A stretch of DNA of 64,000 nucleotides from an uncultured Siphonobacter sp. (GCA_913774715.1 CAJYHS010000149.1:124001-188000), one strand, 5' to 3'; positions 1 through 10,100 are shown, counted from the stretch's first letter. Notes: generated from the letters alone by a model not told the origin. Numbers and translations are program-made.

Positions 1-1
1 C

Positions 2-1288
2 TTTGCTCCCAAAGCTCAGGCGGCGGGTTACCAGCAATTATTCAAGAATCTCAATGACTGGCTGTGCGAAATCACAGGTTTTGCCGCCATGTCTTTGCAA
101 CCCAACTCCGGTGCTCAGGGTGAATATGCGGGTCTGATGGTTATTCGGGCGTATCACGAAGCTCAGGGTAACACGCACCGCAACATTGCACTAATTCCCG
201 CTTCGGCTCACGGAACCAACCCAGCCTCAGCCGTTATGGCGGGTATGAAGGTAGTGGTGACCAAAACGGATGCCAATGGAAACATTGACTTAGTAGATTT
301 AAAAGCTAAGGCCGAGCAGTACAGCGAAAACCTGTCCTGTCTGATGGTGACGTATCCTTCCACGCACGGCGTATTTGAAGAGTCGATTATTGAAATCTGT
401 GAGCTGATTCACCAGCACGGTGGTCAGGTATACATGGATGGAGCGAATATGAACGCTCAGGTGGGACTTACTTCCCCCGGCACGATTGGAGCGGACGTTT
501 GTCACCTGAACCTGCACAAAACGTTCTGTATTCCTCACGGTGGTGGTGGTCCTGGTATGGGCCCCATCGGCGTAGCCGCTCACCTGGCTCCCTTCCTGCC
601 CGGTCACGCGGTAGTAGAAGGCGTAGGTGGTGAGCAGGCGATCTCAGCTGTATCCGCAGCTCCGTACGGATCTGCCAGCATTCTGACCATCTCTTACGCG
701 TATATCGCCATGATGGGCGGTGAGGGTCTGACGCATGCCACGCAAACAGCGATTCTGAACGCCAACTACATGAAAGCTCGTCTGGAATCACACTTCCCCG
801 TGCTGTACGTAGGTTCCCAGGGTCGTTGTGCTCACGAGATGATTCTCGATTGCCGTCCGTTCAAACAATCGGCGGGTATCGAAGCTGAAGACATCGCCAA
901 GCGTTTGATGGATTACGGGTTCCACGCTCCAACGTTATCGTTCCCCGTAGCCGGTACGCTGATGGTAGAGCCTACCGAGTCCGAATCAAAAGCGGAACTG
1001 GATCGTTTCTGTGATGCCATGATTGCCATCCGTAATGAAATCCGGGAAGTGGAAGAAGACGAAGCCGATAAAACGGTTAACGTATTGAAAATGGCTCCTC
1101 ACACCCAGTTTGTAGCCCTTTCAGATGCCTGGACTCGTCCTTACTCGCGTGAGAAAGCGGTATTCCCACTGCCTTACGTAAAAGCCAGCAAATTCTGGCC
1201 TACGGTAAGCCGCATTGATTCCGCTTATGGAGATCGTAATCTGATTTGTGCGTGTCCTCCGCTGGAAGAGTATGCTACGGCTGAATAA
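2..1288 (+). CDS. gcvP: Glycine dehydrogenase (decarboxylating), P-protein, 3' part
   Basis: The window opens inside this gene; frame 2 is open from the first base, so about 428 C-terminal residues are present of roughly 960 usual for the family. P-protein of the glycine cleavage system decarboxylates glycine on pyridoxal phosphate and passes the aminomethyl group to lipoyl H-protein in the cytoplasm. Visible: the [19 protein letters not shown] stretch just inside the edge, [10 protein letters not shown], the PLP-lysine motif LNLHKTF (codons near base 515) and the Gly-rich loop [13 protein letters not shown] after it. It ends with a normal stop followed by a strong terminator. The 5' half lies outside the window. 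Identification is secure. Confidence 0.97.
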   Translation, partial: FAPKAQAAGYQQLFKNLNDWLCEITGFAAMSLQPNSGAQGEYAGLMVIRAYHEAQGNTHRNIALIPASAHGTNPASAVMAGMKVVVTKTDANGNIDLVDLKAKAEQYSENLSCLMVTYPSTHGVFEESIIEICELIHQHGGQVYMDGANMNAQVGLTSPGTIGADVCHLNLHKTFCIPHGGGGPGMGPIGVAAHLAPFLPGHAVVEGVGGEQAISAVSAAPYGSASILTISYAYIAMMGGEGLTHATQTAILNANYMKARLESHFPVLYVGSQGRCAHEMILDCRPFKQSAGIEAEDIAKRLMDYGFHAPTLSFPVAGTLMVEPTESESKAELDRFCDAMIAIRNEIREVEEDEADKTVNVLKMAPHTQFVALSDAWTRPYSREKAVFPLPYVKASKFWPTVSRIDSAYGDRNLICACPPLEEYATAE

Positions 1289-1310
1289 ATAATTAGCTGA
1301 ATATTATAGT

Positions 1311-1345
1311 AAATCCCGCCGCAACGTTTTGCGGCGGGATTTCTT
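1311..1345 (+). terminator. Intrinsic terminator of gcvP
   Basis: A perfect 14-bp inverted repeat (1311-1324 with 1329-1342) closes on a CGTT loop. The GC-rich core is flanked by A and T residues on the two sides. It lies 22 bases after the gcvP stop. Confidence 0.9.
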
Positions 1346-1501
1346 ATTTATGAGCTTTGTAATAAATCGTTTTATTCTGCTCAAAAATTATTTAAATCAT
1401 TTCTTAGTATCGTAAAAGCTTCATGTAGCCACCCATCAATTCTTTCAAAGTAGGATCTATAGTACAAGTTATCTTTGAACAGATCTATTCTATAATCATC
1501 T

Positions 1502-2263
1502 ATGCTTTTTTATTGTCTTAATTGCCACCAACCTATACACCGCATTCTGTCTACTTCTACTTTATTAAACTGCAAGCACTGCCAACTTGTACATGTCGTA
1601 GACAATAATAACTTAAAGTCCTTCCATCAAAACAAAGAATATAACGTAAACTATAAGTCAACTGAGCCTATCAAACCCGGGGATAATATCGTTATAGATA
1701 ATCAAAATTATTTACTCCTGAATCGAAGTATTTGGGTTGGCAACTATTGGCAGCGTCACCATTTACGTAATAAAGGCATATATGTTCACTATTTGAATGA
1801 ATATGTAAAAACAGAAATTTTCGAATTAATAAATTCGAATGGAGAAAAAATCTGGATTGAAAAGAAATATGATAATCTATATTTAGTAAAAGAGTACAAC
1901 GCATCTTATAAAAACTTTGCAAGCTTAGAGATAAGATATGCAGGAGTTGGAATATTGAAAAAGACATATAATTATGTAACTATGAAAAATTTCGACAGTG
2001 ATAAAACAATTGTAGCATTCCAAGACGGAACATTTCATTTTCATTATTTTGAGGGCGAAGCTACAAGAAGATGGACAAACAATTATTACGTTCGATTTTC
2101 AATTTATGAAAACAATAATTCTTTGTTCTGTATTGCCAATCAAGATGGTAAAGAAGATATTAGTACCTCAGTAGCTTATTGTAAGTTTCTAATGAAACGA
2201 ATCAGCAATAAATCCTATAAAACTAAAAGCCTTTTAGCTAGATTTTTTTCTTCAGTAAATTAA
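1502..2263 (+). CDS. Zinc-ribbon protein with a possible DUF4178-like domain
   Basis: A 253-residue protein of unknown function. Residues 1-35 carry two CxxC pairs (YCLNC and NCKHC), a zinc-ribbon arrangement. From about residue 55 a beta-rich segment starts at KPGDNIVIDNQNYLLLN and continues with short charged strands; its 'pGD.v.idgq.Y.vl' opening resembles DUF4178 proteins, which is only a tentative family call. There is no signal peptide or membrane segment, so it is probably cytoplasmic. The gene is clearly more AT-rich than gcvP, its codon use favours A/T third positions, and it stands alone between a terminator and minus-strand genes, which fits an acquired gene. The ATG at 1502 is the first in frame. 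Confidence 0.6.
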   Translation: MLFYCLNCHQPIHRILSTSTLLNCKHCQLVHVVDNNNLKSFHQNKEYNVNYKSTEPIKPGDNIVIDNQNYLLLNRSIWVGNYWQRHHLRNKGIYVHYLNEYVKTEIFELINSNGEKIWIEKKYDNLYLVKEYNASYKNFASLEIRYAGVGILKKTYNYVTMKNFDSDKTIVAFQDGTFHFHYFEGEATRRWTNNYYVRFSIYENNNSLFCIANQDGKEDISTSVAYCKFLMKRISNKSYKTKSLLARFFSSVN

Positions 2264-2329
2264 TACTCTATGTACGTCATCGTTAATTTTTAACGAAGCA
2301 TTACTAAAAACGATATAATAAAATATTGA

Positions 2330-2635
2330 TTAAACAAATTCACCATTTATTAAAGAGTAATATATATAGGTAATCCAAGCAATAACTATACTTAATGAAG
2401 TAAAACAAAGAATGTATTTTTCTTTCTTATTGGTATTATACATTACATTCAATATACAAAATATTATAAGTATGGGAGCAAAAAGAAATACAAAGTAAAT
2501 TCCAAATACGCTAAATATAAATTCATTAAAAATTTGTATTTGCGTTACATTTACAAACAATACATATAAATACGGAATCAGTAATGCTACAAACCACTTC
2601 CACCACGAGTTGATTCTTATACTAGTCATTGCCAT
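2330..2635 (-). CDS. Small membrane protein, paralogue of the next minus-strand gene
   Basis: A 101-residue hydrophobic protein with about three membrane segments (near residues 12-30, 36-62 and 74-94). I recognise no family. The C-terminal end (AWITYIYYSLINGEFV) lines up with that of the 97-residue protein encoded at 2859-3152 (LWITNLICLIYKGAFD), and the spacing of hydrophobic segments matches, so the two are tandem paralogues. Between them sits a palindromic repeat. The DNA is very AT-rich (11 G/C in the 60 bases from 2401). Start chosen at the first ATG; a start three codons in is equally possible. Confidence 0.5.
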   Translation of the reverse strand: MAMTSIRINSWWKWFVALLIPYLYVLFVNVTQIQIFNEFIFSVFGIYFVFLFAPILIIFCILNVMYNTNKKEKYILCFTSLSIVIAWITYIYYSLINGEFV

Positions 2636-2681
2636 TATCTATCGGAATATTACGCGGAAATACTTAAGCACTCTTATTTAC

Positions 2682-2844
2682 CATTCAGAACGAAGCGAAG
2701 AACCTTACCTGCTGTTTCAACTAACTCTCTATCAGAAAAGTATATCCCAGACTCAGGCAAGGTCTCTCCTTACGGTCGAGATGACAGATCGGGTGGCTGA
2801 ATTACTGAATAGTTGTTGGTGACGCTTTTCTAAACACCAACAAC
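2682..2844. repeat. Palindromic dispersed repeat, copy 1
   Basis: The left end (2682-2711, core GAACGAAGCGAAGAACCTTA) and the reverse complement of the right end (2756-2786, core ACCGTAAGGAGAGACCTTGC) align with each other, so the element has imperfect inverted termini. A separate hairpin with perfect 10-bp arms (2812-2821 with 2835-2844) follows. The motif type 'CGAAGCGAAG...GGTCGAGATGAC' is that of intergenic palindromic repeats common in Bacteroidota. A decayed second copy lies at 3573-3747. It is short, has no transposase and resembles a MITE or REP-like unit. Confidence 0.7.
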
Positions 2845-2858
2845 GGCTGGAAACTTAT

Positions 2859-3152
2859 TCAATCGAAAGCACCTTTGTAAATAAGACAAATTAAATTTGT
2901 AATCCATAACATAAACAAAAAACAACTCATCAATAACAAAAAACCTCTCCGCTTATAAGTACGACCTAAAAACAATAAACAGACAATATATATTATGAGT
3001 ATAGGCATAGAAAATACCATAATATAATAATCAATAAATCTAGTTATGCCTGGATTAAAAACATCTATGTAAAAATAGTTATGAAGTATAAAAAAGGGTA
3101 TTGGGGTCATAAGTAATACAAGCACAATTACCCAAGTATTATTTCTTTTCAT
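2859..3152 (-). CDS. Small membrane protein, tandem paralogue
   Basis: A 97-residue hydrophobic protein of unknown function with about three membrane segments (near residues 7-25, 38-62 and 70-92). Its C-terminus (LWITNLICLIYKGAFD) and topology match the 101-residue protein encoded at 2330-2635, which indicates a tandem duplication. It is flanked on each side by a copy of the same palindromic repeat. Base composition is as AT-rich as in its neighbour and unlike the core genes of the window. No enzyme motif is visible. Confidence 0.5.
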   Translation of the reverse strand: MKRNNTWVIVLVLLMTPIPFFILHNYFYIDVFNPGITRFIDYYIMVFSMPILIIYIVCLLFLGRTYKRRGFLLLMSCFLFMLWITNLICLIYKGAFD

Positions 3153-3572
3153 TAACTAAAACACTATTAAATATTATTCCATATACCACTTAAAACTGTA
3201 CACAAAACCAGCTCACAAACCCTTAACTATAAGTTTATCAATAACCATCATAACGTTCATAAAGATTATAGTAACAATGATAACTACATTTATATCAAAT
3301 AAGATCTTCATATAAATCAAACATGTAGATCTTGAAAACCCATCAATAGCTTTACTTTATTTAAACACAAAACAAAAATAGGCAAAATCATTATTATTAA
3401 TATATTCGACCACTTAGTTGCTCTTAACTTCATTAGAATCTAGCAAGAGTTAATAATTCTCATCGATGTGATTAATGACGTTTGTTAGCTACAATTATAT
3501 TGTTTTATAAGTCCCTAACTTTTCCAAGTACTAATCAAAGCATCACCAATAATATATAACTAAGCACTTTAT
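3153..3572. other. AT-rich gene-free stretch
   Basis: About 420 bases without a supportable gene on either strand. The sequence is strongly AT-rich with stop codons in all frames. I see no RNA gene or terminator. It separates a small membrane protein gene from repeat copy 2 and may be decayed coding DNA. Confidence 0.5.
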
Positions 3573-3747
3573 CTGTCTTTCGAAGCAAATCAAGGAACAT
3601 TATCTGCGGTTCAAATAACAATCTATCAGGAAAATATATAAATCCCAAGCAAGCACTATCTTTGTGGTCGAGATTACATGACGAGATTTATTACCTTGAA
3701 TAGTTAGTAATAACGCTTCGCTAGACACCTAAAAGGTGACACTAACT
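3573..3747. repeat. Palindromic dispersed repeat, copy 2 (decayed)
   Basis: Aligns by eye with copy 1 over its whole length in the same orientation. Shared blocks are CGAAGC near the left end, TCTATCAG, AAGCA/AGGCAAG, GGTCGAGAT, TTGAATAGTT and ACGCTT. It also keeps a terminal hairpin (AGTTAGT at 3702-3708 with ACTAACT at 3741-3747), although the arm bases differ from copy 1. Many substitutions show it is the older or less constrained copy. Confidence 0.6.
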
Positions 3748-3773
3748 GTCTACTTTACTCCGTACTAATTATT

Positions 3774-4154
3774 TCAAAAAAGTATCGAGATCATAAAAAT
3801 TTCTAATCCGATCCCTAAAAAAAATAATGTTTTCCCCATTTTAAGATTAGTATAATTATAAGGATCTTCCGCATAAATATGAATTTTATCTACATTCCAA
3901 GTTATAATAAAAATAATTATCATCACAGGAATTAAAATATAAGTAAATTCATTAAAAGGTACTTGTGAAAAGTCATTTTCAATCCAATGAAACCAATGTT
4001 TCAGCATACGAGCAGAGGTTGTAAGCAACATACTTACTGGAACTATAAGGCTAAATTTGGCTGCAAAAAAAACAATATAACTTTTGTCATAGTCTTCATA
4101 CCGCTCTTGTAAACTTCGATATAGAGCAGCAATCATTATATTAACTATTTTCAT
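3774..4154 (-). CDS. Hypothetical membrane protein
   Basis: A 126-residue protein with hydrophobic segments near residues 28-48, 70-88 and 106-126, and an N-terminal amphipathic part rich in charged residues (SLQERYEDYDKSY). No family is recognised. It lies 34 bases downstream of the DUF4260 gene on the same strand, so it may be the last gene of a short Crp-regulator/DUF4260 transcript. Composition is AT-rich but less extreme than the two small membrane genes to its left. Confidence 0.5.
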   Translation of the reverse strand: MKIVNIMIAALYRSLQERYEDYDKSYIVFFAAKFSLIVPVSMLLTTSARMLKHWFHWIENDFSQVPFNEFTYILIPVMIIIFIITWNVDKIHIYAEDPYNYTNLKMGKTLFFLGIGLEIFMISILF

Positions 4155-4188
4155 TTACTCTTGCCTTTCTTTATTGTTACTATTGTTA

Positions 4189-4545
4189 TCACTTCCCCTT
4201 CCCAATCTCCCCCAAATGCGTAGAACCAAAACCCGTTTCAAACTTTAGTCCATATCCGAACATCCGGTCCATGGAGGAATGTCCAAATAAGATAATACCG
4301 GTTAACAATAGAGAGTCATTACTAAAATAAAATCCAAGTATACCCATAAAAATAGCTAATGCTTTATGATGGATTATATTATACATAAACGCTCCCATTC
4401 GGTTACTAGCGGCGTAACCGATCATGCTTACATCAGGTACTAATAACAGAGCAGGATATACCCACCAGGCAAAGGGTAACTGGGCAAATAAAAAAATAGA
4501 GAGCACCAACTGAGCAGCTTCTTCGACTTTGATGAGCGTTTTCAT
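4189..4545 (-). CDS. DUF4260 family membrane protein
   Basis: A 118-residue integral membrane protein. The pattern KVEEAAQLVLSIFLF, then PALLLVPDVSMIGYAASN, GAFMYNIIHHKAL and LFGHSSMDRMFGYGLKF is that of DUF4260, a small family of unknown function. Three to four membrane segments are visible. It lies 83 bases downstream of a Crp/Fnr-type regulator on the same strand, a common way for such regulators to sit beside a target gene. The function is unknown; the family call is firm. Confidence 0.85.
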   Translation of the reverse strand: MKTLIKVEEAAQLVLSIFLFAQLPFAWWVYPALLLVPDVSMIGYAASNRMGAFMYNIIHHKALAIFMGILGFYFSNDSLLLTGIILFGHSSMDRMFGYGLKFETGFGSTHLGEIGKGK

Positions 4546-4628
4546 AACATCAGTATTTGTTATTGTTTTTGATTCGCTACAAAGGTCCGATGAAGCCGAA
4601 GGTAAAATTCTTTACATAAGTTAATAAA

Positions 4629-5213
4629 TCAGGAATCTGCAATCCGGCGGCGAATCCGGCTGAGGGAAACGGGGGTAATGCCTAGATAAGAAGCGATGTA
4701 CTGCTGAGGAATACGTTCGAGAATTTTACGCTTTATGGATGTGCTGATGAATTTTAAATACCGCTCTTCGGGTGTCAGGGTGAGTAACTCGGCTAATCGC
4801 ATGTCCAGACCCATGAATAAATATTCGGCTAGCTTGCGTCCAAAAATCTGATAAACGGGGAATTGCTCGTAAAGAGTTGTTAGGGTCTCGTATTTGAAGG
4901 CGATTAGCTTACAATCTTCCAGAGCCTGAATGCTCATGGTACTCGGCTGCCCAGCCAAACAACCCAAGTAATCGCCGACTAGGTTATTCTCAAAAAAGAA
5001 ATACGTCGTTTTTTCGTCGCCGTCTTTCTCATAATAAAGCCGGGCCGAACCCTCTAGTAAGAAATAGAGCTCCTTTGCCGTTTGTCCCTGCTTCACTAGA
5101 TATTGCTTTTTGGGTACGGTCCTGAAGTCTTTTTCAAGAGATTGCCATTCCAAGTCTGTTAATTCAACAAAACGTTTTAAATACTTGCGAAATTGGTCGG
5201 TCTTCGATTCCAT
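4629..5213 (-). CDS. Crp/Fnr family transcriptional regulator
   Basis: A 194-residue regulator. Residues 15-120 form a cyclic-nucleotide-binding fold (LVKQGQTAKELYFLLEGSARLYY, then NLVGDYLGCLAGQPSTMSIQALEDCKLIAF); the phosphate-binding Arg of true cAMP receptors is not evident, as is usual in Bacteroidota members, so the ligand is unknown. The C-terminus has a helix-turn-helix (PQQYIASYLGITPVSLSRIRRRI). It probably binds DNA near its own promoter and that of the DUF4260 gene downstream. Start at the first ATG gives the normal family length. Confidence 0.88.
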   Translation of the reverse strand: MESKTDQFRKYLKRFVELTDLEWQSLEKDFRTVPKKQYLVKQGQTAKELYFLLEGSARLYYEKDGDEKTTYFFFENNLVGDYLGCLAGQPSTMSIQALEDCKLIAFKYETLTTLYEQFPVYQIFGRKLAEYLFMGLDMRLAELLTLTPEERYLKFISTSIKRKILERIPQQYIASYLGITPVSLSRIRRRIADS

Positions 5214-5424
5214 AATTTATAAAAAACTCCTTCCCCTACTCTTTAGACGAAAAAGGTTAATTGATTTTATTAGTGCTTTACAAAGTTTTTTTTGAATTTA
5301 ACTAAGGGTATTTTAGAGTTTCTCTGACTTAGTAATAGAAACCGCAAGTCAGTCCCTGGCTTTGTGTTTTAGCTATTTATTCGGAACGTTAGAATCCGTA
5401 CCACCTTTAGAGCTCACACGCCGG

Positions 5425-6063
5425 ATGCAGTCTTTACCTGAACAACGACCAACGCTTACGGGGCCTGCTTTTTCCGAGGAAAAGGTAACCATTATTGCTG
5501 ACAGTGAGCAGTTCATTCGTCAGGCCTTTGCTCAGGATTCCCGCAAGGGCTACGAGCTTCTGTATCGAAGGTACTATAAAGTCCTTTGCAGCCATGCCGT
5601 GCGTTATGTGTACTGTCGGGAAGTGGCTGAAGATCTGGTAAGTGAAGTATTTCTGAGTCTCTGGCGGAATCAGTCCTTCATACAGATCACGAGCACCTAC
5701 CGGGCTTATTTGTTTTCAGCCGTTCGCAAACGAGCCTATTCACACGTACAGGAAGAATTCAACCGAAAGGGCATTTCTCTCGATCAGCAGCAGGAAGAAA
5801 TCTTTCCTTCGCAGGAGGATCCTCAGCATATCCTGCAATACACCGAACTACTCAATCAGCTGGAAAATGGCATTCGGTCACTGCCGCCCCAGTGTCAGCG
5901 AGTTTTTCTGCTGAGTCGTTTTGAGGGGAAAAAGCACCGGGAAATTGCCGATGAGCTCAGCATTACTCAGAAAACGGTGGAGGCTCATTTACATAAGGCT
6001 CTCGAGCATTTACGCCGCATTACTCAAAACGGCTTTTTATTACTTCTACTCTGGATCAGCTAA
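5425..6063 (+). CDS. ECF sigma factor of the SusCD/flavoprotein operon
   Basis: An RNA polymerase sigma-70 factor of the extracytoplasmic-function class. Region 2 is seen in FAQDSRKGYELLYRRYYKVL and the following AEDLVSEVFLSLWRN; region 4 in LPPQCQRVFLLSRFEGKKHR and EIADELSITQKTVEAHLHKA. The start at 5425 (MQSLPEQRP) is the first ATG; the frame stays open upstream to a TTG at 5362, giving 21 more residues without conserved features. A FecR anti-sigma gene follows after 23 bases and an STN-domain SusC after that, the standard trans-envelope signalling set. It presumably directs transcription of this operon when SusC senses its substrate. Confidence 0.9.
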   Translation: MQSLPEQRPTLTGPAFSEEKVTIIADSEQFIRQAFAQDSRKGYELLYRRYYKVLCSHAVRYVYCREVAEDLVSEVFLSLWRNQSFIQITSTYRAYLFSAVRKRAYSHVQEEFNRKGISLDQQQEEIFPSQEDPQHILQYTELLNQLENGIRSLPPQCQRVFLLSRFEGKKHREIADELSITQKTVEAHLHKALEHLRRITQNGFLLLLLWIS

Positions 6064-6086
6064 GTCGGCCCTTCTCATACGAACCT

Positions 6087-7073
6087 ATGGAATCCTCTGT
6101 TACTAAACGAATGGTTTTCGAGCATTTTTCCGGACGGTTGTCGCCTTTGCAGCGACGCCTGATGGAAGAATGGCTGGAAAGTCCCCAGCATCAGGAAATC
6201 TATTATACCTGGCTGGAAGAATGGGAAAATCAGAACCTGCAATACGTCGCCAATACCGAAGAATCACTGCAAAGAAGTTTGGCTCAATTAGGAGAAATGC
6301 CCGACCAGACGCCGAATGAAGTAAAACGATCCAATACCTGGATAAACTTTCGTCGGTTAAGCGTAGCGGCTTTAGTACTACTGAGTCTTTCGGCCTGCTT
6401 TTACGCGGGATCGGATCGCATCTTTTACAAAACCTTTGAAACGGGTTACGGGCAGGTTAAGCAAATTACGCTGTCCGATGGCACCATCGTTACCCTGAAT
6501 GCTCATTCTTCTTTGCAGGTACCTCGATTTACGTTTCTTTCCAATAGCCGCTGGGCCTTTTTAAAGGGGGAAGCCGATTTTGATGTCAAACATTTGCCTG
6601 ATCATCAGCCCTTTCGCATTAGCACTGAACGTGATTTTCAGGTAACAGTGCTCGGCACCAAATTCACTGTTTTCGCTCGTTCCCGAAAGACCCAACTCGT
6701 GCTGAAAACGGGCAAGGTACAAATCGACTATAAAGAAGGGAATCGTTCAGAGCAACTGCTGATGAAACCTGGCGATCTGGTTAGTCTGGATCCGCAGGGT
6801 CGATTGCAACGCAGGGAGGTACAGAGTCTAAAGCCTTACGATGCCTGGAAAGATCATCGCTATGAATTCAATCATACTTCGCTGCAAGAACTGGCCTATA
6901 TGCTCCAGGAAAATTACGGATTGGAAGTAGAAATCAAGAATCCGAAATTAGGAAAGGAAACCACTTCAGGTTCTTATCAGGCCCGTAATGCGGATGAATT
7001 ATTACAACTGATTTCGCAGCTGTTTGAACTCAACTTTAACCGTCAAAATAATCACGTCATTTTCTCTCAATAA
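6087..7073 (+). CDS. FecR family anti-sigma factor with DUF4974
   Basis: A 328-residue inner-membrane anti-sigma regulator. Residues 1-85 are the cytoplasmic sigma-binding part, residues 91-107 (LSVAALVLLSLSACFYA) one membrane span, about 120-215 the FecR domain (GYGQVKQITLSDGTIVTLNA, LKGEADFDV, VTVLGTKFTV), and about 255-325 the DUF4974 domain (YEFNHTSLQELAYMLQENYG). In the family the periplasmic part contacts the STN domain of a TonB-dependent transporter and releases the sigma factor when substrate binds. Its position between the sigma gene and an STN-bearing SusC fits this exactly. Confidence 0.93.
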   Translation: MESSVTKRMVFEHFSGRLSPLQRRLMEEWLESPQHQEIYYTWLEEWENQNLQYVANTEESLQRSLAQLGEMPDQTPNEVKRSNTWINFRRLSVAALVLLSLSACFYAGSDRIFYKTFETGYGQVKQITLSDGTIVTLNAHSSLQVPRFTFLSNSRWAFLKGEADFDVKHLPDHQPFRISTERDFQVTVLGTKFTVFARSRKTQLVLKTGKVQIDYKEGNRSEQLLMKPGDLVSLDPQGRLQRREVQSLKPYDAWKDHRYEFNHTSLQELAYMLQENYGLEVEIKNPKLGKETTSGSYQARNADELLQLISQLFELNFNRQNNHVIFSQ

Positions 7074-7119
7074 CCCTTGTAGCTCTTAAAAAGCTTAACC
7101 TCTAAATCTGATTCTTATC

Positions 7120-10100
7120 ATGAACAGACGCTTTATCTACTTTCTTAGAAGGTATGCGTTGCTGGGTGGGCTATGCCTGTGGGTTTCCCCGGCTGCTTTT
7201 AGCCAAACCCTGGCCTGGCTCTCTTCTACCCGGGTCTCCGGCTCTGAAAAGCAAACCCTTCCTTTACAACAAGTACTTCATAACCTGCGGGATCATTATC
7301 AGGTAGACTTGATTTATGCCGATAAACTCGTGGAAGGTCAGCAAGTGGCTAATCTCAACTTTTCCCGCTATCCTTCACCGGAAGCCGCTTTAGAAGAGTT
7401 ATTTAAACACCTGGATCTACGTTTCCAAAAGCTAAAAGCAAAAACGTATATTATTAAGCGTTCAAAGAAAGAATCTTCCGAAAAAGATTCTTCCGAATCC
7501 GTTTCTACCTCGGTGAGCCTGGATCCGGTAGCAGCAGCTCAGGAATTAATTCTTAAAGGCCGGGTGGTGGCTTCCGAATCCAAAGAAGCGTTAGTAGGCG
7601 TGTCGGTATTGGTTAAAGGTACTTCCAGGGGCACCACCACCAATGCCGAAGGGCAATTTCAGCTGGCCATTGCCTCCCTTCCTGCTACTCTCATTTTTAG
7701 TTACGTAGGTTACGAAAAGCGGGAAGTGGAAGTTAATTCTCAAACCAATCTCGACATTGAGTTAAAGCCTAACCCCGAATCACTCAATGAAGTCGTGGTG
7801 ATTGGGTATGGTCAGGTAAAAAAGAGCGATTTGACGGGCTCAGTGGCTTCCATCAAATCATCGGAGATCAACGCGTATCCCACGACCAATATGGTTCAGG
7901 CCTTATCCGGCCGGGCGGCTGGGGTTTACATCTCTCAAAATAACGGTTCTCCCGGCAGTGCCATTAGCGTACGCGTCAGGGGTACTAACTCCATCCAGGG
8001 AGAAAACGAGCCTCTGTATGTAGTAGACGGCTTTCCTTATTCGGGTAATCCTACCTTACTCAATAACTCGGACATCGAATCCATCGAGGTATTAAAGGAT
8101 GCCTCTGCTACCGCTATTTACGGTTCACGGGGAGCTAATGGAGTAGTACTTATTACCACCAAAAAAGGGAAAGCGGGCCGCACCAGCGTTAGCTATGATG
8201 GCTATTACGGCATTCAGACCATTCGTAAAAAGCTTGATTTGATGAATGCTCAGGAATATGCTAACTTTTATAACGAACAGGCAGCCAATGACGGACTGGC
8301 TCCTCATTTTACGGCTGATCAGATTGCTCAGTTGGGCCAGGGCACGGATTGGCAGGATTTAGTTTTTCGCCCCGCTCCCGTGCAGAGCCATTCCGTATCC
8401 GTAAGCGGAGGCAGCGAGAAAACCCGCTTTACCGTACAGGGCGGTAATTTTAATCAGCAGGGAATCATCATTGGCAGTAATTACGTGAGAAATTCCTTAC
8501 GGGCTAATCTGAGCTTTGACTTAGGGAAAAAGTTTAAACTTGACGTTAGCTCTATTTTCAGCAAAATTAAGTCAGATCGTAAGAACTCAGAAAAAGGTAA
8601 CCGGGGTGGCTCACTCATTTCGGCCATATTATCGGGCTATCCTACCGCTCCTGCTACCAATCCGGATGGCAGCTACAGTAACCTGGGGCAATACTATGCC
8701 TGGGGCTCTAATGCGATCATCAATCCCCTTAATTTTATCTATCTGCAAAATGATCGGATTCAATCCAATAAAGTATTAGCTAACGCGGCATTATCCTACG
8801 AACCTTTCAAAGGCCTCACCCTAAAGACCATGGCGGGCATTGAAAACACGGATGATCGCACCGACGGCTTTACCTCCAACCGCTTTGTCAACTCCGTAGG
8901 TTCGGCCAGCATCAGCACGGCTCAGATCACGAGTTTACTAAGTGAAAACACCGTGAGTTACGTAAAAAACTGGAATCAGCATTCGGTGTCAGCGGTGGCC
9001 GGATTTACGTATCAGGACTACACTCGCACCTCCTTTGCCGCCTCCGGAAGTGGCTTTATCAGTGATATTCAGGAAACCTATGATATTGGTGCGGCCGCTA
9101 CGCAAAATGTACCCAGCTCGTCTTATTCCAAATGGGCCTTGCTTTCTTATTTAGCCCGGGTAAATTATTCATTTAATAGTAAAATTCTGGCTACCTTAAG
9201 TATCCGCTCAGACGGGTCTTCCCGCTACAGCGAGGGTCAGAAATGGGGTTATTTCCCTTCGGGAGCTTTAGCCTGGCGATTATCCGAAGAAGGCTTTATT
9301 CAAAAACTTCCCTTCATTTCGGATCTGAAAGTTCGGGTGGGGTATGGAGAAACGGGTAATACAGCTATTTCTCCTTACCAGACTTTGAATCAGCTTAATT
9401 CGGGCAGGGTCGTTTTTGGCGATGCCCTGACTACCTATTACGCACCAGGTACCCGGCTGGCGGGACCTTTACGCTGGGAAACCACCGCCCAGAGTGATGC
9501 CGGACTTGATATCGGTCTTTTCAATAACCGGTTTACGTTCACCCTTGATTATTACATTAAAAACACCCGTAACCTGTTAAACAACGTCCAGCTGCCGTCT
9601 TCGCTGGGCTACATCTATACCATTCAGAACATTGGTAAAATTCAGAACAAAGGGCTTGAACTTTCAGCCAGTGCCCGGATTCTGCAACAGGCTTTTAAGT
9701 GGGACGTATCAGGTAACATTTCCTTTAACCGAAATAAAGTCATTAAGCTTTACGGGGGAAATGACATTCTGGGAGATGCCATTAATATCTCCGTCATCAA
9801 TGACAACATCAATATCATCCGGGAAGGACAATCGCTGGGAGCGTTTTACGGCTATGTGTCCAAGGGCTATGATGAAAAGGGGATGGTAGTCTATGAAGAT
9901 TATAATAACAATGGCATTCGTGATGCGGGCGATAAGCGAATCATAGGTAACCCTTTGCCCCGGTTTACCTACGGATTCAATTCAAGCATGTCCTTTAAAA
10001 ACTTTGAGCTTACCGTATTCCTTCAGGGCAGCCAGGGCAATGACATCTTTAACGTAAGTGCCGTCAATCAGACCAATGATTATGGGCAGGCTCTTAATAT

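Noticed and set aside
2610-2822. Plus-strand frame of 70 residues (HSERSEEPYLL, SLLTVEMTD)
   Set aside because: It is the translation of palindromic repeat copy 1; phrases like SERSEE and LTVEMTD are the usual product of such intergenic repeats, not a gene.
3774-5213. Crp regulator, DUF4260 and membrane protein as a defence island
   Set aside because: There is no nuclease, NTPase or toxin-like domain; a small regulator with a membrane target is the simpler reading.
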